A DNA stretch of 64,000 nt from Cristatella mucedo. Taxonomy: Eukaryota > Bryozoa > Phylactolaemata > Cristatellidae. The position numbers were made by a program, and so were the translations under genes. The stretch lies in the NCBI GenBank assembly GCA_009760855.2, contig WPIO01000007.1:3506001-3570000 (forward strand), given 5' to 3'. The notes under the pieces are model-generated. The model did not search any database, was not told the origin of the DNA, and saw nothing but the letters and a program-made list of their open reading frames with translations. Below are positions 36,836 to 50,549 of this stretch, in pieces. Position 1 is the first letter of the stretch; every line of letters starts with the position of its first letter.

Positions 36836-37106
36836 TTTCGGTAGATGATGAGGCTCCACGTGCCAAATAATCGCGTCGTCCTGAGCAAGCATGAGTATAC
36901 TAGGGCTGGAACATCAAGACGACGGCATTCCAGAGTCTAAACTCCCACTTCAGCTTAAATTTATCGTAGAGCGGCATACTTCGCTAAGAAATGGTTACAA
37001 CCCTGACCTCCAGCTGCCCTTTAACAGGATGATAATATCTGGCACCCAAGAAAATGACTAAAGTCCAAAAGTTGTTCTAGAATTGCTTGTCATCAAAATG
37101 CCTGAT

Positions 37107-39240
37107 ATAATAATAATAACTTGACTTGACTTGACAAAGCACCGTCAGAGAACTATATCTCTCTCTCTCTCTAGGTGCTTTACATTTGCTGCAAAGGAAA
37201 CGCGATAGGAGGGTTAGCTGTAGCGAGCTCGACAAACAACCAGGATAACGCAGTGACGGGGTGACATGCACAGGGTCAGCAAGCAAGTTTGGTTAGTGGC
37301 AGCATGCACAGTGTCAGCACGCATAAGCACATAAAGGAAGAACCACAGGGACCCACTGAATACTGCGATAAATAGGTGCGTTTTTAATTTCTTTTTAAAT
37401 GTGGTTAAGTCAGGAGATGTCTAGACGCAAGTCGGGAGTGAGTTCCAGGCTTTGGGAGCATACCAACTAAAGGCACGGTCTCCAAACGATTTGAGATCTG
37501 CACGGCGTACGGGTAAACAGTTAGATTCCAAAAAGCGGGTTTTACAATACTTAGCCTGGTGGGGCAATAGATCTGAGAGATAGGCTGGAGCCAAAGAATG
37601 AAGGGACCTAAAAGTGAGCGACAAAACCTTGAAGTCGATCCGTTGCTTGAATGGGGCCAGTGCACGTCGGCGAGAAGTGGTGTGTTGTGGCAACAGCGAC
37701 GCTCACGACAGACAAGCCTACCTGCAGAGTTTTGCACCAGCTGCAATCGCCTGATCGCACATGCTGGTAGGCCAGCGAGCAGTGAGTTGCAGAAGTCGAG
37801 ACGGGATGTCACGAATGCATGGACCATTTCTGACGTGGTATCCTTCTCTAAAAGGGCCCGAATTTTAGCAATGTTATGAAGCTGAAAATAGGCAGATTTG
37901 ACTGTGGAGCTGATGTGGTTGTCTAACGAAAGGTCACTTTGGAACATGACACCTACATTTCGAGCTGATTCAACTGAGGATATGCTGGCAGAGGCAATTT
38001 TGAGGGTCAGCCTTTTCAATTTCTGAATCACGCAGGTTTTGCACATAACTAGTAAGTTAGTTTTATCATCGTTTAGTTTTAGAAAATTTGCTGCCATCCA
38101 TGTGCGGATGTCCTGAATACATGCAGCAAGTGAGTTAAGAGAATTTGAGGTGATCGAAGGCTGGGAGGGATCAAAGCAAAGGTACAACTGAGTGTCATCC
38201 GCATAGAAGTGAAAGCCTAGATTGTGCTTGGCAATCACATCAGCAAGAGGGAGATTATAAACCGTGAAAAGAACCGGACTTAGCACGGAACCCTGAGGTA
38301 GCCCATATTTCAGAGGTACCTCGGATGATTATGTCCATTCACGTCAATACTCTGGAGTCTCCCTCTGAGATAGGACCTGAACCACTGCAGACCAGTGCCA
38401 GTGATGCCCAGGCGAGATGAGAGGCGCTCTATAAGAGCTTTGTGATCGATAGTATCAAAAGCTGTCGAAAGATCGAGCAAAACAAGCAGAGATACTACAC
38501 CCATGTCTGCATTGCTAAGTAAGTCGTTGTATACCCTAAGCAATGCTGACTCTGTGGAGTGATTAGCTCTACAGCCAGACTGGAACTTACAAGCAAGGTG
38601 TGCGGTTTTGATATATGAGTTCAGCAGGTCTGCCACGACCCGTTCCAGTGTCTTTTATAGGAATGGTAGAAGGGAGACTGGGCGGTAGTTGCTCAAGTTC
38701 TCTTGGTCTAGTGTGGCTTTCTTGAGAAGTGGCCTGACTACAGCTTTTTTGAAAGGTGCTGGGACATGACCTGAGGCTAATGACATATTGATGATGTTAG
38801 TTATGCATGGCAGCAGCAGATCAATGCAACGTAGGAGCAGGACAGTAGGAATAGGTTCCAGAGGACTTGTTGTCTTATTTGATTGGGATACGAACTTCAG
38901 GACGAGATCACTAGTGACCTGCTTAAATTTAGACATTGAGGTGCAGCCAGGAATCGGAGAACAGCATTATAGGGGTATGTTGTCATCGCAGGGATGGACT
39001 CCCTGATCTTGTCTATCTTTTGCACAAGGAATCTAGAGAAGCGATCGGCTAGATCATCGCAAGGATCATCAGGTAAGGAGCTAAACTGGGAGCCGTTGAG
39101 GAGATGGTTGATCGTCGACATCAACACTTTTGGATTGTGCATCTGGGATTCAACAATGTTTTTATAGAAGCTAGACTTGGCCTTTGCTAGGATCGATTGG
39201 TACGACGTACAGTAGTCTTTATATGCCTGTCGACAGAGTA
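37107..39240 (-). mobile_element. L2-like LINE family A, 2.1-kb 5'-truncated copy
   Basis: Antisense tail, hairpin with a CT-expanded loop, 3' UTR, C-terminal ORF and RT with an intact YADD (frame 37405-38286). It truncates in the region before the RT near ICRQAYKDYC. A few frame breaks. Confidence 0.87.
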
Positions 39241-40234
39241 ATGCCAATCACTGTAAAATATAAGCAAATCAAATGCATCTGATAAGAGCATCGAGTTAGG
39301 CAATCTCCAAACAGACGATTTTCAATGTGTAGGTATTCGCCTAGGAGGTCGTTTTCATTAAAGTTGCTGCCTACTGAATTTGTTTTCCCCACAGTCGTTG
39401 CTCGCTCCTTTTCACTATTTCTAATATCTATTATATATTTTTATTATGTATTATTTATTATTATTTTATTAATATTTATTATTGTCTATTATCTATTATA
39501 TATGTATATATATATATTATTATGTTATCAGTCAGTTTAGCTTTATAGACCAGCATCGCCCTTCTGTATTGATTCTAGATAGTGACCAGGGAGACAAGGG
39601 GTCCTAGAGGACGATAAAACATTATTTAACGTACTCGCTACCCTCAAGAAAGACAGGCGAAGCCTTTCTCTTTTACTTTGGCAGTTCATTTGCTCTTGCT
39701 CCCTGTTCTTTTAATACTACTGATTTTTTTAAATCCCTGATCCCGGAGGTGTTCCTATGAAATACTGTCTTGCCATTGAAACGTATCGTGCATAGAAGCC
39801 TAAGGGATTGTATGGATGGGTTACAACACACTACAGGATTGGATTAATTTTACTCATCATTGAAAACACATCGCACCTCGTTCATCTCTTTATTTTCAAA
39901 ATCCCAATTGTAAATTTAGTCAAATAGATTACTTTTGTATGCAGAGCTCTTCCTTTTATTGCTAGACCCGGAAGTCTCTCTCGCTTCATTTTTTCTCTCC
40001 GTATATTTAAATTCAGTGCCCATTAATGAGCAGCTTTAAAGTTAAAACGCGTTGCATTAGAATATGCATTACAGTGTGCGTACAATACACGTGTCGTTAC
40101 CGCGAACGCAGAGTAATAATTGTCTATAGTCAGAGAGAAGACACAGCTGCTGCCTGGCATGGCGCCTATCAGTTCCACAGGCAGCACATCACTTGTAGCA
40201 TCTGTACGAAATATGGATGTCCTTTTCTAAAGTG
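39241..40234. other. unassigned interval with an AT-rich tract
   Basis: 39415-39535 is TTAT/TAT-rich low-complexity sequence. No exon or repeat recognised elsewhere. Confidence 0.5.
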
Positions 40235-41960
40235 ACCATTCGCTGGACCACAACATCAGCTCCACAGTCAAGTTTGACTGATTTCGCTATGTAACACTGC
40301 AAAATTTCAAGCTTGCTTAGACAGGGTTACCACATCCACTTTGGTCCTGGCATTTGTGACACCATATCTCGACTTATGTAACTCAGTACTTCCGTAAGTT
40401 GCCGAAGCTGAGTGTCGTCGTCCTAGAAATGAAACTCCTGCGTGCGCTTGGCGATGACGCCGGCAAAATGAGAGCCTCTATTGAGCAATTGACGAACGCA
40501 AATCCTTTGGGGAGGGACACTTTATTATTAGCCAAAGACTCGCTGCATGATTAATGGCGCGAGATTGCGACGAACTCTGAAATATTCCTCAAAGATAGGA
40601 TCCGAACCGCTGCATTGCAATACCCTCGACGCCCAGGCGATTCGCCGGAGGCCGTCAAGAAGGACGTCGGTCCGGCTTACCGATCTGAAAAATGTACTCC
40701 TTAAAACTTCCTCTCGTAATAATCGCCCCTTTGATTGCGGTCGTTTTCCTTCTCTGCCTGTAAATATAGCCTGCGACCTGAAAACTTTTGGTGAGTTGTG
40801 CCTTCGGCTCCATGCACTCATCGCGAGCTCGTTTTGTACATCTAAAAGGAGGAGAGTATAGAATGCCGAAAAAGCATATTCGATCTAGATTACAGATACC
40901 TGGATATTTTCTAGTACTTTAAAACGCTCGCTTGATGGACATTGAAATCTACTCTCTGTCATCTCCGAATAAGATACAACCTAAACCATTGCAAAGATGC
41001 CCTGGCGATTTAATAGGCACTCAAGATGGACTTAGTGCACAGTGTTATCCGATGCTGTCGCTCTTTCATTATACGAAGTATAGAGACTCTACCTGAATCA
41101 GCATTCCTAATAATGTCGCTATACGCTACCAGTGGGGCTAATTATGTCAATTAATCAGCTCTAAAACGTGGATAGAACCGGTGCTAGTTTTGATATTTTG
41201 ATAGGGTTGAAGAGTTTAGCTGATCAGAAACTACCCTTTCCAGTGTCTTTGATAGGAATGGTGATCGAGTGACCAGGCGGAAGTTACTACTAAAGTTCTC
41301 TTGATCTAATTCCGACTTTTCAATACGCATCCTGACAATGGTCTTTTTGAAAAATGATGGAACAATGCCTGAGCCTCGCGACACAGTTACTTTCTTAGTT
41401 ATGCTGCGGAGCAGTAAATTAATGTGGTGAACAGTGAGAAGAGGAAGGTACGAAGGGTAAAGACTATAGGGAGGATATCACTTTGTGGGTGGAATATCTT
41501 ATTTCTTTCTTATATGGAGGATATCACTTTGTGGGTGGAATATCTTATTTCTTTCTTATATGGAGGATATCACTCTGTGGGTGGAATATCTTATTTCTTT
41601 CTATCTTAATAACAAAAGAGCTTGAAAAATAAAACTACCAACAATAGGACCCGAGGATTGTTAGGCATGGTGGTCGGCTTGGGTATGATTAATGAGACGG
41701 TTGATGTCGGCATCGACATTTTATAGCTGTGCATAGCTGCAAACCATAGGCTATTTTGGCGCGGGCGCATAGCCTGCTTATCCAGAGGAGCAAACTCGTC
41801 TACAACATCGGCAAGCGTCTTGTTGTAGCATTCCACCATAAAGCAGGAGTGGAAGGGAGGTATTTTTTGAGAACAGCTTCAATATAAGGGTTCTCATGGT
41901 TTCACGATTTCCAAACAACTGTTCATATCGGAAAGGATCATCTCACAGTGGAATAGTGAT
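40235..41960. mobile_element. old L2-like LINE pieces in both orientations
   Basis: 40235-40400 is a sense piece of the C-terminal ORF. 40401-41420 and 41640-41960 are antisense pieces running from the YADD region to before the RT, strongly diverged. The antisense copy is split by a 46-bp tandem repeat. Confidence 0.55.
41470..41604. repeat. 46-bp tandem repeat, three units
   Basis: Units start at 41470, 41516 and 41562 with GGAGGATATCACT. Units 1 and 2 are identical over nearly the full length, and unit 3 has T to C at one site and a diverged end. Confidence 0.95.
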
Positions 41961-42064
41961 CCGAAATTGGGCAGATTCGCAAAAAGTGGTAGTTCGAGTT
42001 GACTTCGCAATTCATACAAAACCAAAATACTAGTTAAAGGCAAAGCAAGCGAGACTCGGAAACT

Positions 42065-42965
42065 GGAAACACTATCGCTCAAAATTCAGCTCCGCCAGCA
42101 CATCTCCTGTTGCATCTGCACGCAATTTTGGTGTCCTGTTCTAAAGTAATGTTTTCCCCGATGAAAACATCTGCTCCATGGTAAATTATGCCTTCTTCTA
42201 GCTGCATAAATTTGCTCAAATTCCGGCTTGCTTACACAGGGATACTACATCCAAATTAGTCCATACATTTGTAACATTTCGTCTCGACTTCTGCAACTCA
42301 CTGCTTGCTTGTCTACCGGCTTGTACAGTTAGGCGTTTACATTCGGCGAAAAACTCTGCAGCTAGGCTTGTCTATCGTGAGCGTTAGATGTGATAAAGCT
42401 GACCGCTACTCGCTGACCTGTACTTACTCCGAATCAAGCAACGCATCGAATTCAATGTCCTTTCACTTACTTTTACGTCCCTTCATTTTCTGGCTCCAGC
42501 CTACCTGTCAGAAATACTCTGCTACCAGGCCAGGCATCGTACCACCCTCTGTTCTGAGTCAAATCGTTTAGTTATATCTCATATTAACTTTCAACACCTT
42601 TGGAGGCCGTGCCTTTAGTTCATACGCTCCCCAAGCCTCGAACTCAATCCCGACTGTCTTCGGGACTTCCCCTGATATGACGGCATTTAAAAAGATGCTT
42701 AAAACACACCTGTTTATTGCATAATGTAGTGGGTCCCAGTGATTCATCCGTCGTGTGTTTATTCGTGCTGAAACTTCGCCTGGTGTTGCTAACTATATTT
42801 ACACGTTGACCCTATGCATTTCAATTATAACAATGTTACGTTTCATGGCACTGCGGATGTCACTATTAATCATTTGGTCATGCTTACTTTACAACATCTG
42901 CAAAGTGCCTACAAAGAGACTGAGTTCTCTAAGGGTGCTATATAAATGCATTATTATTATTATTA
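42065..42965 (+). mobile_element. L2-like LINE family A, 5'-truncated copy
   Basis: Sense C-terminal ORF, 3' UTR, hairpin variant (AAAGTGCCTACAAAGAGAC...) and (ATT)n. Confidence 0.75.
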
Positions 42966-43195
42966 CACCAAAGCTAGTTCATGCGTTGGCGACATCGCGT
43001 TTAGACTAATTGCAAGTTCTATTCAATCGGGGCTTCTTACCTGTGCTCTACATTGTCTACAACTCGTGCAAGCAAACTTCTAGCATCTCATCTGGTCAGT
43101 TGCGTCAGCTGCCTAGCCATCGCAACACACCAGCTCTGTCTCATCCTCCCTGTCTTCATATCGATCATCGAATTGACTTGAAGATCCTCTACCTT
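42966..43195 (+). mobile_element. degraded L2-like ORF remnant
   Basis: Its translation retains DHRIDLKILYLY where younger copies read KQRIDFKVLSLTF. The next L2 copy begins immediately downstream. Confidence 0.45.
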
Positions 43196-44130
43196 TACTA
43201 GTTACGGGCAAACTAAGTGTGATTCAGAGATGGGAAAGATTAACGCTCACAATCGGCTGTGCCAGCATATCTCCTGTTGAATCTGCACGAAATCTAGGTG
43301 TCATGCTCCAAAGTGAGCTTTTATTAGACCACCACATCAGCTCCACAATCAAGTCTGCCTACTTTCAGCTACATAACATTGCTAAAATTTGGGCTTGTTT
43401 AGGCAGGGATACGACATTTAAGTTGGTCCATGCATTTGTGACATCCCGTCTTGACTTCTGTAACTCTCTGCTTGCTGGTCTACCAGCCTGTGAAATCAGG
43501 CGCTTACAGCTGGTGCAAAACTCTGCAGCTAGGTTTGTATGTCGTGAGCGACGCAGTTATCACATCACACACCACTTTTCACCGATCTGCACCGGCTACC
43601 AGTCAAGCAACGCATCGACTTTAAGGTTTTGTCACTTTCTTTTTGGTTCCTTCAATCTTTGGCTCCAGTCTGCGTATCAGATCTACTCCCCGCCAGGCTA
43701 GGCATCGTACCACCTGCTTTTCGGAATCTAATCGTTTACTTACACCTCGTACAACCCTCGAATTCTTTGGAGACCGCGCCTTCAGTTTGTATGTTCCCAA
43801 AGCCTGGAACTCACTCCCGACTTGCGTCATGACATCTCCTGACTTGACCACATTTAAAAAGAAACACGTAGGACAGCATTTAGTGGGTCCCTGTGATTCG
43901 TCCTTGATGTGCTTATGCGTGCTAAGCACTGTGCATGCTGCCACTAACCACATTTGCATGCTGACCCTGTGCATGTCACGCCTAACCATATTATTCATTT
44001 CGTTTGTTTTTTCAAGCATGATTTTACTTACCATTGAATTGCATTTCACTTTACAGCAAATGTAAAGCGCCTAGAGAGAGATTAAGTTCTCTGAGGGCGC
44101 TTTATCAAGTGAATTATTATTATTATTGTC
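43196..44130 (+). mobile_element. L2-like LINE family A, 5'-truncated copy
   Basis: It starts in the C-terminal ORF after NLLV (frame 43219-43701: IQRWERLTLTIGCASISPVES), followed by the 3' UTR, hairpin and (ATT)n at about 44115-44128. Confidence 0.85.
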
Positions 44131-44400
44131 TATTTATCAGAGCATTTAGTGGGTCCCTGCGGTTCGACCGTTATGTGCTTGTGCGTGCTGACACTGTGCA
44201 TATTGCCACTAACCATAGTTATATGCTGACCCTGTGCATGTCACACCCAACCATGTTATTCCTGTTGTATATTGAGCATGTCACCACTAACCATTCGATC
44301 GTGCTTCCTCTGCAGCAAATTTAAAGTACCTGGAAAGAGATTGAGTTCTCTGAGGCCTATCATATGTTTTACTATTATTATTATTGTTATTATTATTATT
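44131..44400 (+). mobile_element. L2-like LINE family A 3' end
   Basis: About 270 bases of 3' UTR, a diverged hairpin and a long (ATT)n tail, directly behind the previous copy. Confidence 0.7.
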
Positions 44401-44439
44401 ACCTGGCTTGCATGCCACTTCACTTGCTGGCACTAGCTT

Positions 44440-44930
44440 ACTAACCGCATCTCCTTACTCTTCCAGCGAGCTCTCGCACCACTCGCTCCTTGGTTTCCGG
44501 CAGTCTCGCCGATCCTCGCACTACGTTGAGTCCTTTTAGCATCCGGGCCTTCCGCTTGACTGCGTTGGAAGTCTTAAGCTGGATTTCGGCTTTTGTCACC
44601 ACCTGCACTGAGTTTGTTTCGTCTAAGTGTTAGCTAATGATATGTTGTCTGTTTCACTACATTGTCGCTGTGCCCCACTGAACTTGTCTTTTCGTTCCTG
44701 TTTGCTGTGCCTGCTTAGCCGTGCATGATTCAGTGCATGCTACCATGCAGATGTCTTATTAACCAGCTATCCTGAGTGTCTTCTTGCTTGCTTTGGCTTG
44801 GTTGTCAATTACGATACCTTGCTTATCATTAAAATTTGTTGCTTTTTTAACTGTTTTGAGCTTTAAAGCGCCTTCATAGAGAGCTGGTTCTTCTATAGCG
44901 CTTCACTAAAGATTGCTATTCTGGAGGATG
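44440..44930 (+). mobile_element. LINE family C 3' end
   Basis: It matches the layout of 5880-6235 (GCATGATTCAGTGCATG, CCCCACTGAACTTG) and ends in a related hairpin (AAAGCGCC... ATAGCGCTT). Confidence 0.5.
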
Positions 44931-46847
44931 AATTTTATATTTTAGAGTGATTGAAACGGGCTATCAGGGTCTCTAGTCACGCCCTTAAGCAAGTTTCTTC
45001 CTTACCTAGGAGGTACACTGCAATGCACCCCTCGTCCACACTAGACAACGTTATCCGCTTTGCTATTTCTGGAGTGTACCGAAGTGTAGCTCTTGATCTA
45101 TTGACCTTGGTTCCACTATCGCGTTACGTAGCTCCACACAGGTCAACAAGGTCCATGATCTGCTAGAGCTGGAGGTACAGCAAGAATGCTTAAGGTTCAG
45201 CCGCTTAGGCTCGTCGTTGGACGGAAACGTAACATCGGCACATCTGTTCAAGCATTCATTACTAGCAACTCCTCTCCAGATGATCGGCGTTGATTAAAAT
45301 TAAGATCTTCTCGATTTATGGCAGCCTAGTACTTATACGTGCAGTCTAACTCACGATATAGACTATTTTCTGTTTAGTTCTAGATCTGCGATCCCATAAG
45401 AAGACCCCGGGACTCGTCAGCTGATCCTGAATAGGGCTTCGAGCAGAGGCTTTGTACACTAGTGCTGAATCGGAGCTGCGGATAGGGGCCAGATTTCCCG
45501 AACCAAAGACTGCCTGCAGCTACCTTTGCGGTGGCCGCGTGAGTACCACTTGAAAATGGTAAGCAAGCTTTAAATATTTTAGCAGTCCAACCCAGGCGAG
45601 ACTAAATAGAATTAGCCGAGCCACATCGGTACAGTCTTAGCCACCGCTGCCGGTGCTCGCGGCTTTATAAAGGCCGTTACCCTTCGACCTATCCCCTCAC
45701 CCTTCGTCGTGATACCTGAGATCATTGGTCAGCTCGTGGTGAGGGACAAAGACCGCTGTGTCAACGCAGCACCCTGTCTTCCAGGCAGCAACCTGTCAGT
45801 TCGGATGGTGCCTGTGGTCGGGCAGAAATAATAAACATTGGTCAAGAATCGCAAGGGGTGTGGCAGTTGGCTTCCTGGTGCGATTGGTTCAGCCCTACGG
45901 CACTCGCGTGAGCTGGCACGCTGCTGCGAAGTTAGGATCGGTACAAAGCGGTCAGTATAGAGGTCCCAGCAGCGAAAGCGAAACTCATACGACTTTCCCC
46001 GGAGTTTATGTCATCGCGGCAGAGAGTTGGGGGATCTTATTAAATCCCAGAAGTTCGGCCCATTGCATTCAACTGTTGCAGCCTTGACTTGATGTACTGC
46101 GAATGCGACGACGAGTATGCGAAGATTTAGCATTGAAAAAGAAGTCAAATTGGGAAATGGCAGCAATGTAGGAGAATATCCTGTTTATCCAGGTAAGGAT
46201 AGCGTTCAGTGAAATAGCATTCTATGCGATAAAGAAACCTTGAAAACATGGCTGGATTTTTATGGGGAAGAATTAATGGAGAGACTACCTAAGATGCGTA
46301 ACTGACGAGTCACCAATGGTATCACCTACTTGGATAGTGTGCAGAAGAATAGCGTCACCATCAGCAAGCTGGAGCACTTTTGAAAAGTCATTACAAGCAA
46401 TCTGTTTATAGGGATTGTATGATAACTACATTGGTCTAACTTAATCCACCAATCATCTGGTGCTGGACTTGATTTATGGTTCCTTCGATATCCGGTCTGA
46501 GCGAAACTCAAATTATCTTAGAAAAATTCTTGAACTTTAAGACATCGCTTGTATTTCTCCATGACATGTTGTTTGTATTCAGCGAGCATCTCATCTGAGA
46601 AATGAACTGGCCAGCAAAGGCGTACGCAGTATTGAGCCAACGATCGGCTACAATACCACTGCGTACCAGTAGACAATTACATAAGTGCTTCGGGCCAGCC
46701 ATGATCAAGGTTTAGCCCCCTCGTAATCTCCTGGAGTAGCATGCGTTCGTCTGTCTAGATTTCATGCTTATTGTTACGAAATTATAGACTGTTTTAACGA
46801 TGCTATTCTCGTGGAAAGTAAGTACTTCTGTGCTGAAACTTGCTGCA
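44931..46847. other. unassigned interval
   Basis: A TATAAAG inside GC-rich sequence at about 45665 could be a core promoter, followed by an open frame at 45758-46087 (109 codons) with no recognisable domain. Nothing else stands out. Confidence 0.3.
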
Positions 46848-47180
46848 GCTTAATAATAATAATAATTATAATAATGCACTTGATAAAGCGCCCTCAGAGA
46901 ACTCAATCTCTCTCTAGGCGCTTTACATTTGCTGCAAAGGGAAATGCAATTGAATGGTGAGTAATATCATGCTTGATAAACAAATAAAATGAATAACATG
47001 CTTAGGGGTTACATGCACAGGGTCAGCATGCAAATGTGGTTAGTGGCAGCATGCACAGTGTCAGCACGCATAAGCACATCAAGGACGAATCATAGGGACC
47101 CACTAAATGCTGTCCTAAATAGGTGTGTTTATAAGTTCTTTTTAAATGTGGTCAAGTCAGGGAATATTCTGATGCAAGTC
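46848..47180 (-). mobile_element. L2-like LINE family A 3' end
   Basis: Antisense (ATT)n, hairpin and 3' UTR, truncated at the very end of the ORF. Confidence 0.8.
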
Positions 47181-47269
47181 GCTCTCATATACCGTGTGCC
47201 ACGTTGTTACTTGGTACCGCCTGCTTATGGTTAGCATATATGGATTAGCTAAGGATCCTACAGTCAGCA

Positions 47270-47345
47270 AGGAATCATACCCGAGACCTCAGGCACAAGA
47301 TTCTATGACACTAGCCACTAAGCCAGTTGGAATGCCCACGGACAG
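47270..47345 (-). mobile_element. tRNA-like SINE head
   Basis: The minus strand reads CTGGCTTAGTGGCTAGTG (box A-like) and CGGGTATGATTCC (box B-like) at tRNA spacing. Confidence 0.4.
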
Positions 47346-47944
47346 ATGGAAGTGCAAGTTTCTCCTCGAGGCTCGACTAGGGCATCTAATTTGCCTAATT
47401 CACTAACGACTCCAATTATTTTTTTAGTTCGTTTAACTACTGAAAATTAAATTAAGTTCGTGCAGGTCGTTTAAGCTCCAATAAAAGAATGTTAAGGCAT
47501 TTTATTTTTGCGGAGAGCTTTTAAAACAAGAGTTGAAATGCTCTTATCAATATACATGTACAGCACTCATCTATTTACCGTGCGAAGTAACTCTATTATT
47601 TCGTGAAGACTTAGTCAGGGCTGCATCAAAGATTTCTTGACTGTTGTGTTCTAGCTGATTTCTGGCCGGGTTACTGCCACTAAACGCTCAACTGCCCTTG
47701 TTTCCTTCCCAACCACAGTAAAAAGTGACGAACTGAAAATTTTGAAGGTTTGCGGCGCGGCAGAAAAAGCAGAGAGATCTAATTAAAAATAAGAGCCAAT
47801 AGGCGTAGGAGCATAAATTCTTGTTGAACGAAATAGGCGATTGTAAACTCTTCTTCCAAGGATTTTTATAAGAGATTATCATAAATTTTTGAGCCGGTAA
47901 TTTATTGTCGTATTAGTTCTTGGATTGACAAGGAACTCAGTATT

Positions 47945-48030
47945 TTGGATTACAGTAATTGGTTAGAACACTCGACTAGAGGTAATCCTGTGGTTGTGGG
48001 ATCGCTCTCTGCTTGATGCGAAACTCTTTT
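47945..48030 (+). mobile_element. tRNA-like SINE head
   Basis: AGTAATTGGTTAGAACACTC then GTGGGATCGCTCTC fit box A and box B. There is no complete cloverleaf, so it is a SINE remnant rather than a tRNA gene. Confidence 0.4.
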
Positions 48031-48324
48031 CGAAATTCAGTCCCACGGCAGAGACCCTCTTTTAGCTCAGTATTTTAAGTTTAAAATGGCCGTGAATCAT
48101 GAACCGAATGACCCATGACCCGAGGCAAACTCACAGAGTCAATAAATGTTATTGAAAATATTAATTAACTATAATTGCCTTTTTTGCAGGTGACGAAGTT
48201 TTGCGTTGACCTGTAGCCGGAGGATAGAATTTTGGGGGGGGCAATCCAGGTTGCCGTTTTTCCTTTAAGTATCACGTTGCACTGGGGACAGCCGCTTACT
48301 GGAAGAGTATCACTTTAACTGGGA

Positions 48325-48415
48325 GGGGGAATTCAGTGACCAATGCGGTTTGAACCCGGAATCCAATGCTGCAGAATCCGCGACCTTAACCCCACCCTCA
48401 TCGGCCCAGCACTAT
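48325..48415 (-). mobile_element. tRNA-like SINE head
   Basis: The minus strand reads GCTGGGCCGATGAGGG, GGGGTTAAGGTCGCGG and box B CCGGGTTCAAACCGC. Confidence 0.42.
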
Positions 48416-48757
48416 TGCGAAAAGTTTCTTGAATGCGCTGCTCGAATGATTTTGCTGCTGCAATCTTTCAACTAAGGCACTTACAGCGAATACTAATAGT
48501 TCAGGCCGGTCGGATTCAAGAGCTATTAATATTCCTCGCCGATAAATTGGGGCAAGAACCTCGCGACTTTTTAAAAGATGACGAACGCGGCGACTGCCAC
48601 AGTTGAAAAATGATCATCTACAGGTATTTATCAAACACCAGAGTGGTTGTATTGCGAGCACTTTGTGGGCCATATTATTGCTCGGCTAAAATAAGCACAT
48701 TAAATCGCCGTTGTATGACGGCGATGTCTTTTAATAATTATAAGTTCGGTTTGGGCT

Positions 48758-49093
48758 ATGTCTTCTCTGAGAATGTCAGTCAAAGCATACAACTTATTAA
48801 AAGCATTTCAAAATGCATGCATTTTTACCGAAACAAACACGGCCGTTTTGGGGGACTTTGCGGACACTGGAGCTAGAGCCGTATGCGTGCGAGTGGAAGC
48901 CGGTCACGTGGTTCTGTATGACTATCTCCTGCAAGGCGCGAATCAAAGATGGAGAATGGAAATAAATGGTAATTCTTGCACTGCCGAAAGTTTAGCGGGT
49001 GAGTTCACTGAAGGAGCACATGAGAGCACAACGAACACCGTTGTCAGACGCTATTTGCTATCTGACAGCAAGCTGATATTCAAAGAAACTTAA
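48758..49093 (+). other. unrecognised open frame, 111 codons
   Basis: It starts at a true ATG and ends at TAA. The middle (TGARAVCVRVEAGHVVLYDYLLQGANQRWRMEING) looks more protein-like than other chance frames here. No family is recognised and no splice sites or repeats were identified around it. It could be a small gene, an exon, or chance. Confidence 0.2.
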
Positions 49094-50462
49094 GGCAAAC
49101 TCATACCCGTTAATTATAAGGCTTTGCCCGGTCGGGGGACATTCGAGACTGCATAGATAGTGAAACAGCCTGTCAAATTTTGCTTAGGGGTACTTATAGT
49201 AAACATGTCAACAGCCTGTGGTAACAGCACATATGTCAGAAAGCTCAACTGTCCTTTCACGACAGTGAGCCAGTCAGTGGATGTTAAAGGTGGCATTATT
49301 ACACCACGCTAGCTATCTTTCCTAGAGCCAAAAAAATTTACTCGACCCTGTCATTCTAAAGCATTTTTTGTTTGTTATCTCATTTTTAAGTCATTGACTT
49401 CTCTCTGAAAAGGAAGGATTCAAAAACTCGTAGTAAAGGTCCAGAGAAAAAGTAGTTCATTCTTCGGGCTGAGGCGAATTTCCACAATCCAACAAAATCC
49501 ACTCTGTCCAATCAGAATTTGGCGAAATAGGCACCGAACTGACAAACTCATTTTGAGTGCACATTAAGGTAAAATATCTTTCAAATATAGCCAAAGGATT
49601 TCACGCTATTTCGCAGGTACGTTCTCCTGCAAATGGAAGGCAAAGACTATTACCGCACTCCACTTTAATTCCCTACAAATCCACCAGAAATTGGCTGTGC
49701 AAAGATCAAGCGTGGATTGCATTTTAATTTTATAGTTCAGTTTGATCCAAAAAATTCCAAACCGTTTCTTACTTTTACTGAAACGCAATTCCCTGCAATC
49801 GATTGCATTAGACCCGGCCAATACCGCAATCTACTGCAATCGGCTGAAAATTACTCAAAAATTGAATTCGCTGTGCATCAGCTTAGACTTTGATTTACAC
49901 TACGCTGACTGCAAAATGCACCCACAAACTTTCAGATCACTTCGCATCGCATTCTCAGACAATTTACAGCAATTGACTGCAAAGGCTAAGCCCAATATTG
50001 CAATCCTCCTCAAATTGAATGGAAAACTATCGGGTCGATTTTCAATGGATATAAGTATTATTTTGGTAGGTAGAGGTTTATTACATTGTATTGTGGCGGA
50101 ATGCCATCTATTTGCATGAAAACGCGCTTAACCAATCGAATAACTTTTCTTGGTGCATTTCGAAAGATGGTTTTCTGTGATATGCCCTTAAAATTCGAGC
50201 TTCATGCAGCTAATTTTCTCTCAGTGTTTGCTTAATTACGGTAGATTTGGGTAGATTTTTGGAAATTTGCCTCACTCTTTTCTTCAAGCCGCGGAAGCTG
50301 TTGTGAACCAAAGCGGTAGTAGCAGTGTGACTTTGCTAGAATTTACGCGAGATTCAATTTCATCTTGTTTCCCTTTTTATCTCGATGTGTGCCGTGCAAA
50401 GGCCAGAAACAATCGTGAGACTGTGTTGGCTAAGGATGGGACGTTTCAGTCTACTGCTAGGT

Positions 50463-50480
50463 CACACACAAACACACACA

Positions 50481-50548
<68 letters not shown>
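50463..50548. repeat. (CA)n microsatellite
   Basis: About 85 bases of CACA with a few AAAC and CATA interruptions near the left end. 49094-50462 holds nothing recognised. Confidence 0.95.

Positions 50549-50549
<1 letters not shown>

Noticed and set aside
41470..41604. CRISPR-like repeat array
   Set aside because: Units are contiguous without spacers, in a eukaryotic genome.
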